From Aquatica leii (lineage: Eukaryota > Arthropoda > Insecta > Coleoptera > Lampyridae): DNA of 64,000 bases. The stretch lies in contig CM069432.1 in assembly GCA_035610365.1 (NCBI GenBank), positions 231,220,532 through 231,284,531 of the forward strand, read 5' to 3'. The notes under the pieces are model-generated. The model had not been told where the DNA came from. It saw only the letters and a program-made list of their open reading frames with translations, and searched no databases. How positions within the stretch are numbered: position 1 is the stretch's first letter; each line of letters begins with the position of its first letter. This document shows, piece by piece, positions 10,036-23,900 of the stretch. The translations under genes were made by a program, and so were the position numbers.

Positions 10036-11638
10036 AGCGTACGTCCACTTTGCTCTTTGAACAAGTGATAACATTAACATTATCCTAAAACCAGGTTTAT
10101 GAAACAAGCCGCAGTTGGCGAACGCACAGAAAAATTTTGTTGGCAGCAATTTTAATTCCATAGAAAATTGTGCTATCGCCTGCTATTCAACGGTATTGCC
10201 GTATTGATTTGAGTTAACGCGTTTACAAAAAAAATAAGAATGGGTGCATTCAAACGACTTAACAATTGTGCAACATTTGACCAAAATATTGCTGAATGCG
10301 CATAATTCCGACTGCTTATTCAGCAACTTAGGTGAAGCGGTTACCATTTTGTGTAGCGCATAGTGAGCATAAGTTCGCTTAGTTAACTTTAAATAATCGT
10401 GTTTTTCACTAACTCTAAATTTGAATTTGACATTAGAAACTTTTACAAATATAATACAAAAACAAATAACTACATACTCTGACAATACGCTGATTATATT
10501 TTAATTTGTCTCGAGTTAATATTTACACCATTTTTCTGTTGATTAAAGCATTTGATGGTTATTCAACGATTTAGATTTAGAAATATAAATGAGTAATGGC
10601 TTAACTAGAATCTTCAATTGATGACAAAAATGATCTAATATGTTTACATTATATTGTTGTTGTTAAAACAACATTATTTACTACATACTATGGTTATTTT
10701 AATCCTTTGTTTAGGAAGGATGGATAACACTCAAGGTATTCTTTGTAGGCAACGCCTATGACACACGACAAAACAGATAATTGAGTTCCTGGCCATGTTA
10801 CTATAGATCACTTTGGCGTAATGTTCTTTCGGCAATTATTTAATTTGGCTTAAACAACAGCAGTTTTAATAATACTGCTACTTAAGAAGAACATTGGTAA
10901 TAGTTTAGCGTGAATGATTGTTCTACACAACATATGAATAAATGGCCCCTAGCACACAAAAAACAAAGTTTACCATACAACAGTTTAAAAAATGGCACTT
11001 TATGGCATCAATAAATATGCACTTTAGAAATCTAAATAAGACTGAAGTCAGTTGTATTTAGTGTTTAGTTACGAATTTGTTTTGTTTTTTCTTTTAATTT
11101 AGTCAGTTTTTCCAGTGCTCTAACTTAGTTCCATTTAAGTATCTTATTCAATTTTGTCATTCAATTTTATTCTAGTAATTTTTTTTGTTGTTTTAAAATT
11201 TCTGTTTTTGCATTTTTTTAACTTTAATGCTTGACTTTTTTTGTAAAGTTTTTAATCAATTCACATGTTTGCAAGTCAGATATGTTTTAGTTCTAGAATG
11301 TAGCGATATTACACACTGAAAGGTAGATCCTAATAGTGTGTACACCCCTTTTCAATTGAGCACCAAGCAATAACATCGTTTTTGTTACATTAATTTAAGC
11401 CATTTTTAATATCTTTTGTAGGTAACAACCTTTTTTCAAAAACTTGCAAGTTTACTAGGTTTACTTTTGTATTTAAAAAACTAGCTTATTGACTAACTGA
11501 AATTTAGCAGAAACAATTTCTGCTTTTTAATGTAGTCATTGAACAAAAAAATGGCATGAATTATTTTTAATAAAATATTTTTAACTCTTTAATTGCCTTT
11601 ACCATATACATAAGCTGCAACATCAGTGCAGTTTACCA
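10036..11638. other. No identified gene; one unassigned 100-codon frame
   Basis: A minus-strand frame at 10183-10485 (100 codons) has a KLTKRTYAHYALHKM segment and several Cys residues. It lies in a locally less AT-rich patch, and I do not recognise it. It could be a further scrap of the hAT-like element to its right. The remainder is AT-rich; at 10660 a short tgttgttgttaaaacaaca hairpin occurs. Confidence 0.3.
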
Positions 11639-11925
11639 AAACCTTTTGATATTTTGCAGTGCCAGGTCACAGAACATTAAACGAATTATTAAAAATACCG
11701 CGATAATAAAAAAGTTATTTCTGCTTGAAACACAAACCCTAAAATTGGCCACATATCTGCCGCAAGCATCCGTGGTTTCGTTAAGTAAAACCAAAGTTTT
11801 GTTATTCTTAATTTTTTCACGAGTTTTATCTAAACAGTGATTTTTAATTTACGTAAAAGGATCTCAGTCGATGTTAATGCTTCACACAAGTCTTTGTCAA
11901 ATTTTGCTTTTTTTTCCATTTTTGG
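11639..11925 (-). pseudogene. hAT transposase core fragment
   Basis: An open minus-strand frame of about 65 codons (11639-11832) contains LVLLNETTDACGRYVANF, corresponding to the DETTD-x-x-GRYV segment that follows the first catalytic Asp in insect hAT transposases, here with Asn-Glu in place of Asp-Glu. Just upstream in another frame is FDKDLCEALTSTEILLRKL, matching the segment before the catalytic domain. The two are offset by a frame change. Downstream similarity fades, and the RW insertion domain and C-terminal dimerisation domain are not seen. It is an inactive remnant. Confidence 0.55.
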
Positions 11926-13815
11926 TCCAGTTTACTTATACTCGACCACATACGCAGGTAGCATAACATCCAACGCTTGTATTTCTTTACATGTTGTTGT
12001 AATTATTTCAACAAAATTCATCAAATAACAAAACAATAAGTAGTAAACACCCTTACTATATAAAGCTAAATTACTGGACTTATCCTTCCTTCTAAGATAA
12101 TTCATTTTCAGTACATTTCAAATCATACCTATAATATAATTGGCATTTCGGAGGCTATTAAACACATTGATTTTTTTTGGGTAAGGCTTTTGTTGAAGCT
12201 AATGCATTGCCGTAAAATGTTGATACTCCAAAACCGGATTAACAGAATTCTACAAAATTATCTAATGGCTTGTTTAAGCAAAACGCAAGGCTTTAAAAGT
12301 TTGTATTGAGAGATGGTTAATGGCACTTTTACGACTCCACAGTTAAATTACCTTTGCAACTCTTATTATAAAAATAATTATAAAATACATTTGCCCGTAA
12401 AGACAGATTTTTCCTATATGTTAGTGTTGAAAACACGTATAAGATGCTTGGTTCAAGGGTTCATGTAACGAAACGATAAAACGCTCAGATGAAACGAAAC
12501 TGGAATTTGCGGTGGTGCTCAATTTCACATTTTTTGTATTTTTCAGATACAGTGTTTATTATTATTAAACAAGATATTCCGTATGATTCGTTTTATGTTT
12601 TAAAAATTTAATAAGCCTTAAGTCCATTCAACAGTGTAAAAAAATAATTGTAGTAATTGCAGAAATAGATCCGCGGGAGCTTCCGCCTTGTACGCAGCAA
12701 AAACGGTACGATATAGATGAAAATTGTGCAACTTTGCGCACTTGTATCTTCGAAACTATTGAAGGTAATTGTACCCTTCTGTGGAGTTTTTTATAGTAAA
12801 TTTTGTCCTCTATAAAAATGTATATGTGCAACCTTCCTCTATCTTGCATTGTTTTGGGTAATAGTTTATTTCTTATTCTCATTGAGTTTACTTTATTGTC
12901 TGGGAACATAATTCAACCAATGTGAACCCTGGGGGCGACGATCCGACAGTGTGAAAACTCGATAAAACGCAGCAGAAGTAAACACATGTGTCCGAAAAAG
13001 AAACCTTCTTATCAGTGAAACGGGACGGCGGTCACAGGTTAATCTACTAACAAAAAATCACCATAGTTTGCAAGTGTCCTTTTAGTACGTTGATTTGTTC
13101 TGCCGCTGTGGGATTAAATTTAAGAAAATTAATCAAATCATCTTAATACAAAAATTGTGGCGGTTTCGATGCAGGATAGTTTACAAGAAAAACAACTTTA
13201 GGTACTTGGTGTAATATTACCACACTGACAAAGGTACCGTTAGCCGCAAAAAAAGCCCTGGTGGTCACCAAAATCAACTAGAACAAAACACACATGTTCG
13301 ACTAAACCGATAATTTATGTTCAAATTTTAAAATGCGTAAACGTAGTAGTAACTTAATAAATCTGATTTATAAACTTTTATAATAAAAACTATCAGTAAT
13401 TACTAGTTTAAATCATAAACAATTTCACTGTAAAGTTATCAGCATTGGACGAAAGTATGTAAAATAAAATTTGAGTAAATTTTGAATGTTGAAATTGTAT
13501 CAACAGTCAGGCAATTGTAAAGATTATTACTATTATTAGCGTTATAAATATGTTAAAATTAGAGAAAGGATTCATGTTAAAGTAAAGTTCATCTCTTTAA
13601 TGCTTTTTTTATAATCAGTAGCGCATTTGATTAATATTAATAGGAAAAAAAATAGTAGCATCGGTAACTTTTTATTCCATTTGAAACATGCAACGCCGCC
13701 CAGTAACAAAACGTAGTAACAACTTAAGAAAAGAAAGGGACACAACGCCGTTTTTAACAGATTGAGTAAAAAAAGAAAAAGCCGATTGGTAGACATGGTA
13801 CTGAGAGCGTTCGTG
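11926..13815. other. No recognisable gene
   Basis: Contains a 93-codon minus-strand frame (12628-12909) and a Leu/Phe-rich 74-codon frame (13572-13796), neither recognised. About 12890-13320 is less AT-rich (gggggcgacgatccg near 12930) without visible coding. Confidence 0.4.
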
Positions 13816-14890
13816 AACCAATCAGAAAAAAAAACGTTTTAGGATATAAACTCAAAATTTCGTACAAAGAAGGAGGAGAGTTTTAAACGAAGGTTTAAAA
13901 AACCCTGACGAGGTGCAAAAACAAAAAAAGTTGCATACGGGAGTTCTTCTTTTGAAAGTTCAGAAATTAGTTAAATTTATTTGGATATGCGTTTGTAAGT
14001 TTTTTATTTGATTATTGCACGAGAGATGCGATGAATTGAGATACTGTCTAACACGAGAAAATTGAGAATAATTATTTAAATTTGATTATATCGGTTAACG
14101 AGGTTTTTTTGTTTGTTTTTTTGTTGTAAACGGAGAGAGCAAATTAATATTTTTTTTTCTTTGTCTTTGGCAATTAACGAGTCTCTTATAAGATTAATTT
14201 TACTTCCTTTGCGCCGAAAGATCACGCTAAAAACACCTAGAGAATGTAATAAAAAGGCATGTCGATTATTTCACGTCGCGAAATGTTTTTATTGCAAGTC
14301 TAGTCTGCTGTAAGGGATAGGGAATCGCAAACGCAAAAAACTGTTGAAAAAAATCCATTTTTTAAACTGTGGATGCACATTTCCAACGGTGAAATTTTCA
14401 CTTTGAAACTTTTACATTTGAAAGGACGTGACAACGTAGCTCGAATCGTGTCATAATCTTAGAAGTTGTTGAACTGTGAACTGTTCTAAAACTCTGGTAA
14501 AGTCCAGTAATCATTTTGTTTTGTTTTTTTTAAAAACGCGTGTCAACTAATTAGAGTGTGGTGAAACAATTGCCAGGGATCACGCGATATAAATTGTTTA
14601 TTTAATCCAACCGTATGTAATTAAAGTCTGGCTAAATTTCTGAAAGTTCCACTTTGGCTTTAAAATTGATTGTGTCCAGAGAAAACTGTAAATTTTACCT
14701 TTATTCGAATGCTCTCAACCGTATCTAAGTCAGTAGAAAATAACAGTCATTGAACGTGAATCTCAATTTTTCGACCTTTCCTCGCATAACTTGCTTGTGA
14801 GCGCAATATTATTATTTGAGCTTTGCGAAGGTGACTTTTTGCCTTGAAAATATTTTGTGTCAAATAAAGTTTGATGTTTTGAGATTTTGT
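13816..14890 (+). other. Candidate short transcription unit
   Basis: accaatcaga (CCAAT box, 13817) lies 25 bp before gatataaa (TATA-like, 13842). About 1 kb downstream is caaataaagtt (poly(A) signal near 14863) followed by a GT-rich tract (ttgatgttttgagattttgttgcttgc), the usual 3'-end layout. A 66-codon ORF (14113-14313, Arg/Cys/Leu-rich) lies between but resembles nothing I know. Composition is less AT-rich than neighbours. Each signal alone is weak; the combination justifies only a low-confidence call, and it could be non-coding. Confidence 0.25.
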
Positions 14891-15696
14891 TGCTTGCTTT
14901 GTGTTTCTTACCGTACATCACTTGGAAAACAAAACCTTAGCGTTACCAACACAACCCAAATATTTCCTAATACTTGTTGCTTAACCAAAGCTTAGATTTA
15001 AGAAAGTAAATAAATACGGTCATTCACGACATTAAAGCTTTACAACCAAAACATCGCGTCTCAATTTTAGTGTCAACAATGGACTACTGGTGAAATAAAG
15101 AGAGTCGCGAATTTATGACACAGTTTATTGAGCATTTTGTGTTTATCTAGAAAAATTTTCTATAAAAGATGTACTCTCCAGTTTCCAATCATTTCGTACT
15201 AAACTATTACATACTACCAAAATTGTAAATGGGAAACAACAGCCGTGAGTGTTTGGATTGGAGTTTTTAATACTAATTGTGACACCAGGCCATTTACATA
15301 TCATGATGTTTGTTCAAGTGCATGGATTTAAGATAACGCGATCGGGTTTTTCTTTAGATATGTCATTGGAAGCTATGTTTTATCAGCGCGCAGTAATTCT
15401 TGATAATGAACGATCTCGCTCGTAATTTGTTATCACAAAAAAATCTCTGTAAGTCATTGATGTTGCTGATTCATCATCTTCCAGCGATGAAAAAGTGTTG
15501 AGAAACAATTCTCTGCCATTTCATGCACAAATGTTAAATACAAACAATTGGTGAATTATCATACTACTGTATTCTATTAGTTATTTGTGTTTTTTTATTT
15601 TTTATTATTTACGTATGCATTTTTATTTTTGAAAATCGTAATAAACTTTGTTCATTATGGTAAGTTGTATATTATATTCCTCCTTAATTGGACTTA
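14891..15696. other. No recognisable feature
   Basis: Mixed-composition sequence with no recognised motif or repeat. Confidence 0.4.
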
Positions 15697-15886
15697 ACAC
15701 GATTTCTTTTAGGTTCTTCTATGAAGAGGGGCATCAAAACACTTTATGTGTCTATGTAAAGCAACGTTTTGTGCAGCTGAGGCCTGAAAAAGTGCGCACT
15801 CAGCTGCATGAAACGTTGCCTTACATAGACATATAAAGTGTTTTGATGCCCCTCCTCATAGAAGAAACTAAAAAAAATCGTGTTTG
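15697..15886. repeat. Long near-perfect hairpin
   Basis: Arms of about 85 bp are inverted copies of each other: the left arm starts aacacgatttctttt and includes gaggggcatcaaaacac, and the right arm mirrors it and ends aaatcgtgttt. A GC-richer centre of ~20 bases (ggcctgaaaaagtgcgc) separates them. A few mismatches are visible. The transcript would form a strong double-stranded stem. It may be a foldback MITE; the core aaagcaacgttttgtg is shared with 154-306. Confidence 0.75.
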
Positions 15887-15985
15887 TTTATTATATTACG
15901 TAGGTAATATTGTGTTTGTTTTCAACACCTTCCGATAGTTGCAAGATTTGCGATATCTGTAATTTTTTTCTATGAATGAAGTTAT

Positions 15986-16558
15986 AGTCCTCGCAATTTG
16001 ACTTTCGATGCACGTCATTAACGTCAGTGACGTAGTTATTCAACCATGTTGTCGGTATTATCATGTAAAGTTAGTGTTTTCGTACATTCTGTATATTACA
16101 TTGCGAATTACGTTTTAGTTAAAAGTTTCTACATTCGTAACAGGTGTACTACGCTTACGTTTTGAGGAGATCTAAGACTCTCGTTATTAGCAACCGCTGT
16201 AGATACAGAAATAACTGTAGAATATATGTATGTATTACCACAATTTAAATATTATGTAAAAGGGTACCTCTCGCACAGAATTTACTGATATCAATGGACC
16301 ACCATTATCTCGTTCAAGCTCAAAATAGTACAGTTTTGTATCAAAAATAATTAGAACAAACAATGAGCACATTCGCGTAAAAACACAAATTAAATTTGAC
16401 AGCTGCCAACAACGCTGCAACTGTAGTAAGCACACCAACAACTTAACAAAAAAAAATTCTATAAGACAATTCGGTATTTATTTAATTTTTACTATAAATA
16501 TGGTGGTGGGAATTTTACGTTATTAATGACGAGCATCGAAAGTTAAATTGCGAGGACT
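15986..16558. mobile_element. MITE-like element with TTAT target duplication
   Basis: A terminal inverted repeat of about 40 bp, agtcctcgcaatttgacttt at the left, is mirrored as aaattgcgaggact at the right with few mismatches, and the similarity runs inward through the gcatcgaaag/ctttcgatgc block. The 573-bp unit is flanked by TTAT on both sides (15982-15985 and 16559-16562). There is no transposase ORF; the 68-codon minus frame inside is not recognised. It is a non-autonomous DNA element; the superfamily cannot be fixed from a 4-bp AT-only duplication. Confidence 0.65.
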
Positions 16559-19500
16559 TTATCAAAAAATTTGATTTTTTTTCTTCAGACAAATTTATGC
16601 ATTTTATAGAAAACTTGGTAAAATATGCAATAATTTAAAAATTTTATAAAAATATGGAAATGTGCATGCAACATGTAAATTATATAATTATCTGCGGTCT
16701 GTCATCACATATTTAATTCCACAAAAAATTGCAAAAAAGCTATCTTCGAATCAAAGCAAACCAAAATCCATTAGATGGAAAACATTGTCTATGTTTTGAA
16801 GGTGTAGAAAGTTTTATCTGTAGATTTTTACGCAATACATGTTAAACGAATAAAAATATTTAAATGTACGAAACATATTTTTGCAGAGAAAACATTTCTT
16901 ACAGTAAGAGTTGTAAATCATTAGTAACACACAACAAATATAAATATTTCTTATTTTGTAGAATTAATAAATAGTACTATAATACTAGTTTATTTAACAC
17001 TTCTTCAACATATCAGTTTTTATAAAAGATAAATAATGAATGTAAGTGTTAACTACTAAGAAAATATAAACGATATTTTAAAATTTAATTTTTGTAACTT
17101 ATGTTTAAATTTGATGTCAAGTTTTATACAGTTTTAAACTTTAAACAAACGACAATATTGTAAAGCACAGTAAAAAATTGCAACAAATAGAAATGCCGTT
17201 ACTGGCAAATTAGTTTACGTATCCATTTATGTATTTTTATTTATTGTTTATAACGGTAAAATATTAATAGTACCTACTATTGTAATTAAGAAGATATTTA
17301 AAATAACAATCTCAGAAAATTATAATAAAATAATTTAAAACGTCTCGCATAAACTAACGTCTTGATATTGTCAAAATTGCATTTCATTAATCAACAGGTA
17401 AAAGTAAATAAGTAGTATATGAATTGAATCGTTTGTTATTCCGTACTTTTAAATTGTATATCGTTAAAAACCAGAGTTATTACGGTTGTTTTAAAACTTT
17501 ATTTTAATTAATTTTATAATAAAAATAAATAGTTGAAGTAATAGTTCGATAAAGTCAAATTAATCTATACGGTAACTAACATAAAGTAAGTAAGTGTAAA
17601 TTAATTGTATGTAATTAGATAATTAATTCAAACAGTCACAGTAGGTGTGCAAGTAATTGCAGACCTTTTCTATGTTTTGACGTAATTATTGATTATGTTG
17701 CAATATAAATGGTAAAATATACTATCAAAGCAATTGGAATTTAATTGCATGGGCGAAATTGTGCAATCAATTTTCTATACATTATTTAAAATAATTGTAT
17801 ATAAATTAAACCATTGTAGTAGTTTAACATTAAAATATTTTAAAAGCAATGAACATAACGTTTAACGACATCGACTTGTGATCCAAGTTTCGTTAACTTC
17901 TTTTTTAATTTGCGTGTCAATTAACATTTATCGATAAAATATGGGTTTACTTGCTTATCGATATTGATCGAGCATTTCGATAGCCGGACATTTATTGAAA
18001 TAATTTGCATATTACCAATACAGATAACAATCTTGATCAACACGTATTAGAACGTACGTAGATTAAAATGTACCAATAAAAGTGTTTATAGCTTCTTTCA
18101 CTAATAAAAAAATTACTTTATGATTTGTCGTGCAATGTAAATTTGTAAGTTTGTGTTAAAAGTAAAAGTATCAACCCTACTTTGTAGTTATATTTGCTAA
18201 TATTCTTTTTAGATAAAACGACTTCTAATAAGTACAGACTTAATGTGTCCACCATTTACAGAAACTAGTTTTATCCTTTTTTGCGGCTTCTTTATATCTG
18301 AAAATGGAAACTTGGTATACATATTCCGTTTTATTTCCGCACATTTATTAGAAATGTTTTTGTGTAACGTCTCATTACATTTTATATTGCAACAACTACT
18401 CCGACTATTTCTTGGAGAGCAAAGACTTATTCATGTTTAAATGTTTAATTGTAAGCAATTATAAACAACGCTGAAGAAAACAAGCGTTTACCCGATTATG
18501 TTAAACACATAATAAATACAGGAAATTCTGAATTATAGCATAGCGAATTAATTAGTATCAGAAAGCATTATTACTATACGCTTTGTTATTGTTTACGATG
18601 TACTGGCAAAATCAATGTAATTTGCAAAATACATAAATAAATATATGCGAGAAAGCATTACGACAGTTGTACACCCACAAATAAGAAAAAATAAAATTTC
18701 CGACCATGCTCAAAGACCTCCCTTTAAGTTATAAATATTCATAGTAGGTATACATTTGCGGTAATAATGGGTATGATAGCAGAGACATGACATTAGTCTG
18801 TCTCGGACCTTTAGATTTATATCTGCTATTTGCAAGAACTTGATAATTACAACTTTGACACGCTCGATAACCACTTTAGCTGCCCCTTAACTGTACGAAT
18901 TTTTGATAAGTATCATCTTCACTTTTCAATTAAGCAATGTTACTTCCAGAGAAAATGTAGTCATTAGTAGCTGATTAATATTATTATCAGACATTAAGGT
19001 TTAACGAAGTATGCAAAAACGCAGTTAAAAGTTAATCAGCTCAATTAAATTTTGTATATAAAACTGCATATTTATTTTTTTTAACTTTACATCGACGTAG
19101 TTTTGATTTCTACTTTAACAAAACGCAAAATTACAAAATATCGTTATCAAGGAATGATATTTAACTGTAAAACCGCGATAGATTAAAATTAAATGTTAAA
19201 ATTATACAAGAAAATGTTTTGTGCACATAAGCAGAGGGTAATTTCAATTTCAAAAATTTAAGAAATATTCATTTACTAATTACTTTTTACTGAATTCAAA
19301 CTGTATTTATAAATAGTAATTAAAACGAAAGTAATACTACAAAGTTACAATCGGAAAAAATAAAAACTCATTTAATAATAATTTAATTTTTTATTGCAAC
19401 ATAGTAACAAAAATAAACGCAGTCCAAAAACTGGATATGTAAATAACAACTTCAAAAAAATTACATTCAACAGTTAATAATTTGACGTATATTTGTAATT

Positions 19501-20739
19501 ATTAAATAAATTTTGTACTGTATAATACCCATGTGTATGTATGTATATGATAAAAAAATGTGTTACAATATATTAATATTAAATCAAATTATTACAAAAT
19601 TTGCTTTGAAATTAACCGATTTTGCAAACAGTAAATAATAGTATTTTGGTATGAAGCAAAGTATATAATGGCATTTTTAAAGATTTCATATTGTACTATA
19701 CAAATATTTAAATCAGCATTGATTCATTTAAATTAAAGATTGAGACATATTTTAAATAGCTTCTGTAATTTATCATTACTTGTGTTGAGTATGGTTAAAT
19801 TCCTACAGGAAATTTTTAGGTCATCGTTCGTAAGATCATGGTTTTTACAGCCGTGGAAACTTTTCCAACACCTTAAAGAATTTATTTAATATCAAACATT
19901 TGATTTGTAGATCGATTTTTGGGTCATCTTTTCATGAAATTGTTATGTATTTTAAGCATTTTATTTATTTTATTTTGATGTATGTTTACGAACAGACAAA
20001 AAACAAAATATATTTCAAACTTTATAATTGAATATATTTTACAAAAATAGAATAAACTTTTGTGAATCTAAATTATTAGAAAATTAGAATAATGTTATCT
20101 TATAACTGTAATTTTCTAAACCATAATTTAAATTGTCGAAGATGAACTAAAAAAGATGAAACCCAAAAGCACGAAGTAATTGTACATGTAAAGACGGATG
20201 AGTATTAGAATACAAACAAACAAAAATGATTACAAAGATGAGAAAAGAAAACAAAAATATTTAATAACGAATTTAAAATAAATGGAGAAAATTTTAAAAT
20301 GAAACATTAAATGACAAGATAGCTGAGTTTACAAAACATAATTAATGTAATAGTACTAATAAATTAACTTTGAAAAAAAATTAAACCACAGGTACAGTGA
20401 AATTAAAAAAAAAAAATTTTGAAATTAAAATATGCATCATAGTGACATACTGACGGCATTATTTACAAGTTACTATCAAAAACCCACTTTAGCGTCTCAT
20501 TTTCTTGGTTTTAAAATAATAATTTGTAAACCTTGAAACCAAACTAAGCTTTTGAAAAATCAAGTCAAAGTTTAAAAAATTCAAGTTAAGTAATAAGATT
20601 AGTCAAACTAAGCGTTGTCAAGTTAAGTTTTCAAACTTTTAAAAATATATTATTTTGACGTAAAGTTTATACCCATGAGTTTTTTTCTCACAACAACTCT
20701 GTGAACTAGTGTCGTATACAACGGTGTATCTTACTAACA
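16559..20739. other. Long AT-rich stretch, no gene seen
   Basis: Apart from the TATCGATA pair at 17929-17963, I find no protein motif, RNA gene or clear repeat. A short (tgta)n run lies near 19533. ORFs are short and not recognisable. Confidence 0.45.
17929..17963. promoter_or_regulatory. Paired DRE-like TATCGATA sites
   Basis: Two exact TATCGATA palindromes lie 27 bp apart (17929-17936 and 17956-17963), followed by attgatcgagcatttcgatag. In insects TATCGATA is the DREF/BEAF-type DNA replication-related element found at housekeeping promoters and domain boundaries. No gene start is recognised next to it, so it may be a boundary, an unseen promoter or chance. Confidence 0.3.
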
Positions 20740-20950
20740 TGTCAATTTAGAACGTGGCATTCATACAAGTAAAAATGTCAAAATAAAAGTTTTAATAAAA
20801 CATTTAAAACCAAAAGTTGGAGTCAAATAAACTGAAAATCACAAACCGACTGTAACAAATAGTCTAAGGTTTGTGACACCGTAAATAAAAAAAAAACCAA
20901 ACCATTTTCTGGTGTTTAATTCACTGTTCTAAGAACTGCAAAACAACTGA
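20740..20950 (+). repeat. Dispersed repeat family, copy 2
   Basis: Contains gtcaaaataaaagtt, taataaaacatttaaaa, ctgaaaatcacaaaccg and ttcactgttctaagaactgc, in the same order as in the copies at 30985-31560 and 52725-52975. Non-coding. Confidence 0.5.
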
Positions 20951-23900
20951 AAGATAACCTATGTGTTTATAGATGTTTAATTGAAGTAAAATTAATCTAA
21001 AACGTAGTACATTTCTCTATTTTGTTTTAACACGGAGCATAAAAGTACATTGGGAATAACTTTACAGACGCAGTAATGTTTCGGTTGCTATTAAATGATT
21101 TTGGAAAAACAAGTAGAATCAGATGTTTAAAAGGTATCCCACATGCTTAGCTACACAATAACCTTTAAAAACAAGCTACATAAATTTTCAGCTCAAGTAA
21201 TGAAAAATTATTTAAAGAACTGTTACGCTGGTTTTAGTGTAACAAAGAAAGGTAAGCTACGGCTAACAAAGTTGTTCCCGGAAATTGAATCGCAGGTTTC
21301 GTGATGCTAGATTAAATCCTAAATCTAAAAATGAACCAAAACCGCAGCTAAAAAAGAACAAATAACACAACAAAAGTGATAATACAGAATATATATTTAT
21401 TTTATCACAAATAGTAGTTCAAAGAGGACAAAGAAGGTACATAGGTATAACTATATAAATTTTCCAAATACTAATACTTGGGTCGGACAAAATATAAGCT
21501 ACGCCCTATACTGGGCAACACGTCGTACAGTAAAACGACTTAGTCGGTCTAACTTTTACATTTAAAGAAGGAATGACTTTATATTCGTAAATTTAAAATC
21601 ACCAAAGTATATAAAAAATGAACTTAGAGACTCAACGCGCACTGCATAAGACTTTGTGATTCACAAAATCATCTAATTATTAATTTTGTTAACAACATAA
21701 GATGTACAATCGCCTTCAATCAAAATAACCGCTTAAGATCGGACCTATTCACATTCTAATGGTGTGGTGTTTCCCATTAGAAGCGTAAAGCAAATAAACT
21801 GTTGTAATTTTATTACCTGTATAGCTAAAGAAATAATATAAATACCAGATTAGTATTTATTATCAGATTTTAAATGCATTTAATATTTAAAAAGTGTATT
21901 TTTAGAGAATTTATACTTTATGCAAGCTATTAATTCTAGAGTTTTTATTTTTATCAGATATTATATAGAATATTACTTCTACTAATACTATTATCATTAC
22001 TAATCGCTTGTCTTATTAGTTAATTGTTTTATTATAGGAATACGTTTATTTAATACATAAAACGTTATATAATTAATATTTCGTATATAAGCCGTTATTT
22101 TCCAAACTTTTGTGAACTTGTTCGGCATAGAATTAATTTTTTGCAATAGTCGGATCCTCGGAACCGTTACCAAACTTCATTTGCAACTTGCGCTACATTA
22201 TTTAAATTGCTTGCCAGAATGTCATAGCTACCCACATATTCCCAATGGGGTTTATGTCAAAAGATTTTGTTGGTGATTCTAAAATCTAATTACGCTGTTT
22301 TTATTCTTAAACTACTATTTTACTATTCTTTTCTTATGAATTGGCAAACAGAACCTATAAATAATGTAACAAACAATTTTTGTTGTGCTATAGTTAATAT
22401 ACGTAGATACTTATAATCTATTAGGAAATGCTAAATCTCAAAAAAAAAGGTAACTATTATACAATCGGACACCAAACCAAACAAGATAAAATTTTTGCAT
22501 TTGTGTCCTAACTCTAATGCAACGAAAATTATTAAACTTAGAAACCAAAAGAAAATCAACTTATTTTGCGATATCATCAAATATTGAAGTTATTTATCAA
22601 CAACTGGAAACTAAAATCTTTTGAAAGTCCCACTTTGACCTTACTTATTGTCTAAGGTCTAAAAATTTTTCTACAGGATAATTATATCCTGTAATGACAG
22701 AGGAAGCGTAAATTCCGGAATATTTAGATAAAAATAGTACAGCAATTTCAACTATGTACATTGGCATAGCCAAAATTAAAATTATGATATTAATCATGCA
22801 TTGTAATTCCGAATGTGCAATTAATATGCCATTAATGATAGTAGTATTAGTAGAGGCAATATTTGATATAATAAATAAAAATTCTAGAATTATTAGCTTG
22901 CATAAGATATCAATTCTCTAAAATTACATTTTAAGATACATTTAAAATTTGAAATAAATACCAATCTGGCGTACCGTACTTATTGATATTTACAGATCAG
23001 TAAGCTTAAATTTCTATTATTTTATTTAACTATGCAGGTAATAAAAGTACAATACTTTATTTGTTTCAAACTTTTAATGAGAAACACTATACTATTAGAA
23101 TGTGAATAAGTGCAATCTTTAGCGGTCATTTTGGTTGGAGGCGATTGTACGTACGGTCATTCTAACAATCGACATGACCAACGAAGTAATACTCATAAAA
23201 GTAGAAATTTTAATACAGTTATGTTTTATTCAGTAGGGATTTAGCTAATTTCATACCTGTATTACCTAAAATTTAATATGAAACACAAAAACGTACATAC
23301 GGCGTTATTACAAGTAAATTCCGTTTTCAAATTATACAATCATTGAAAATAGCGAATGCGCAGCGTTTCCCATCGACTTGATATAGTAATTGGTAGTAAA
23401 AGTTCCTTCCAAAAGATAATAACATCGTAAATGCCCTCAACCCCTTGACGGTGTGAATGTTTTAATTACAGTGACGTCATGGAAATAAATTTTTCCAAAT
23501 ATTCCACTTGCTTGTGTCCACCGATAAAGGAAACGTGTGGGGGGTATGGAAATCCGCTTTTAAGCTCAGTTAAACCAACAAGTAACCAAAAAATTAGGTA
23601 AACTAATATTGAAAATTTGTAGTAGCATAGCAATCGTTTAATTGCAATTAAGCAATTATAGGAGCTTTTTAAATACTTTTAACTTCTACTCGACTTCATG
23701 TTTACAAGTTATTGCGTTCTTTGTTTTTCATTTTTGGCTTTTTCTTATTTTTATTAACTCTTCAGCGGGCGCGCTCGACTCCTAACAGCAAAGGGCGCTT
23801 GCGGATTGTGACTCCGCAGTGACTTTTATTGCAGTTTTGTTCGTTTTATGAAAATATTAACTCAGATAATACTTCAAATATTGTAAATTGTTGTTTAATA

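Noticed and set aside
10183-10485. 100-codon minus-strand ORF as a gene
   Set aside because: No recognised motif; possibly part of a decayed hAT, but it cannot be supported.
23472-23479. CRE octamer TGACGTCA
   Set aside because: Single isolated site with no promoter context; one exact octamer is expected by chance in a window of this size.
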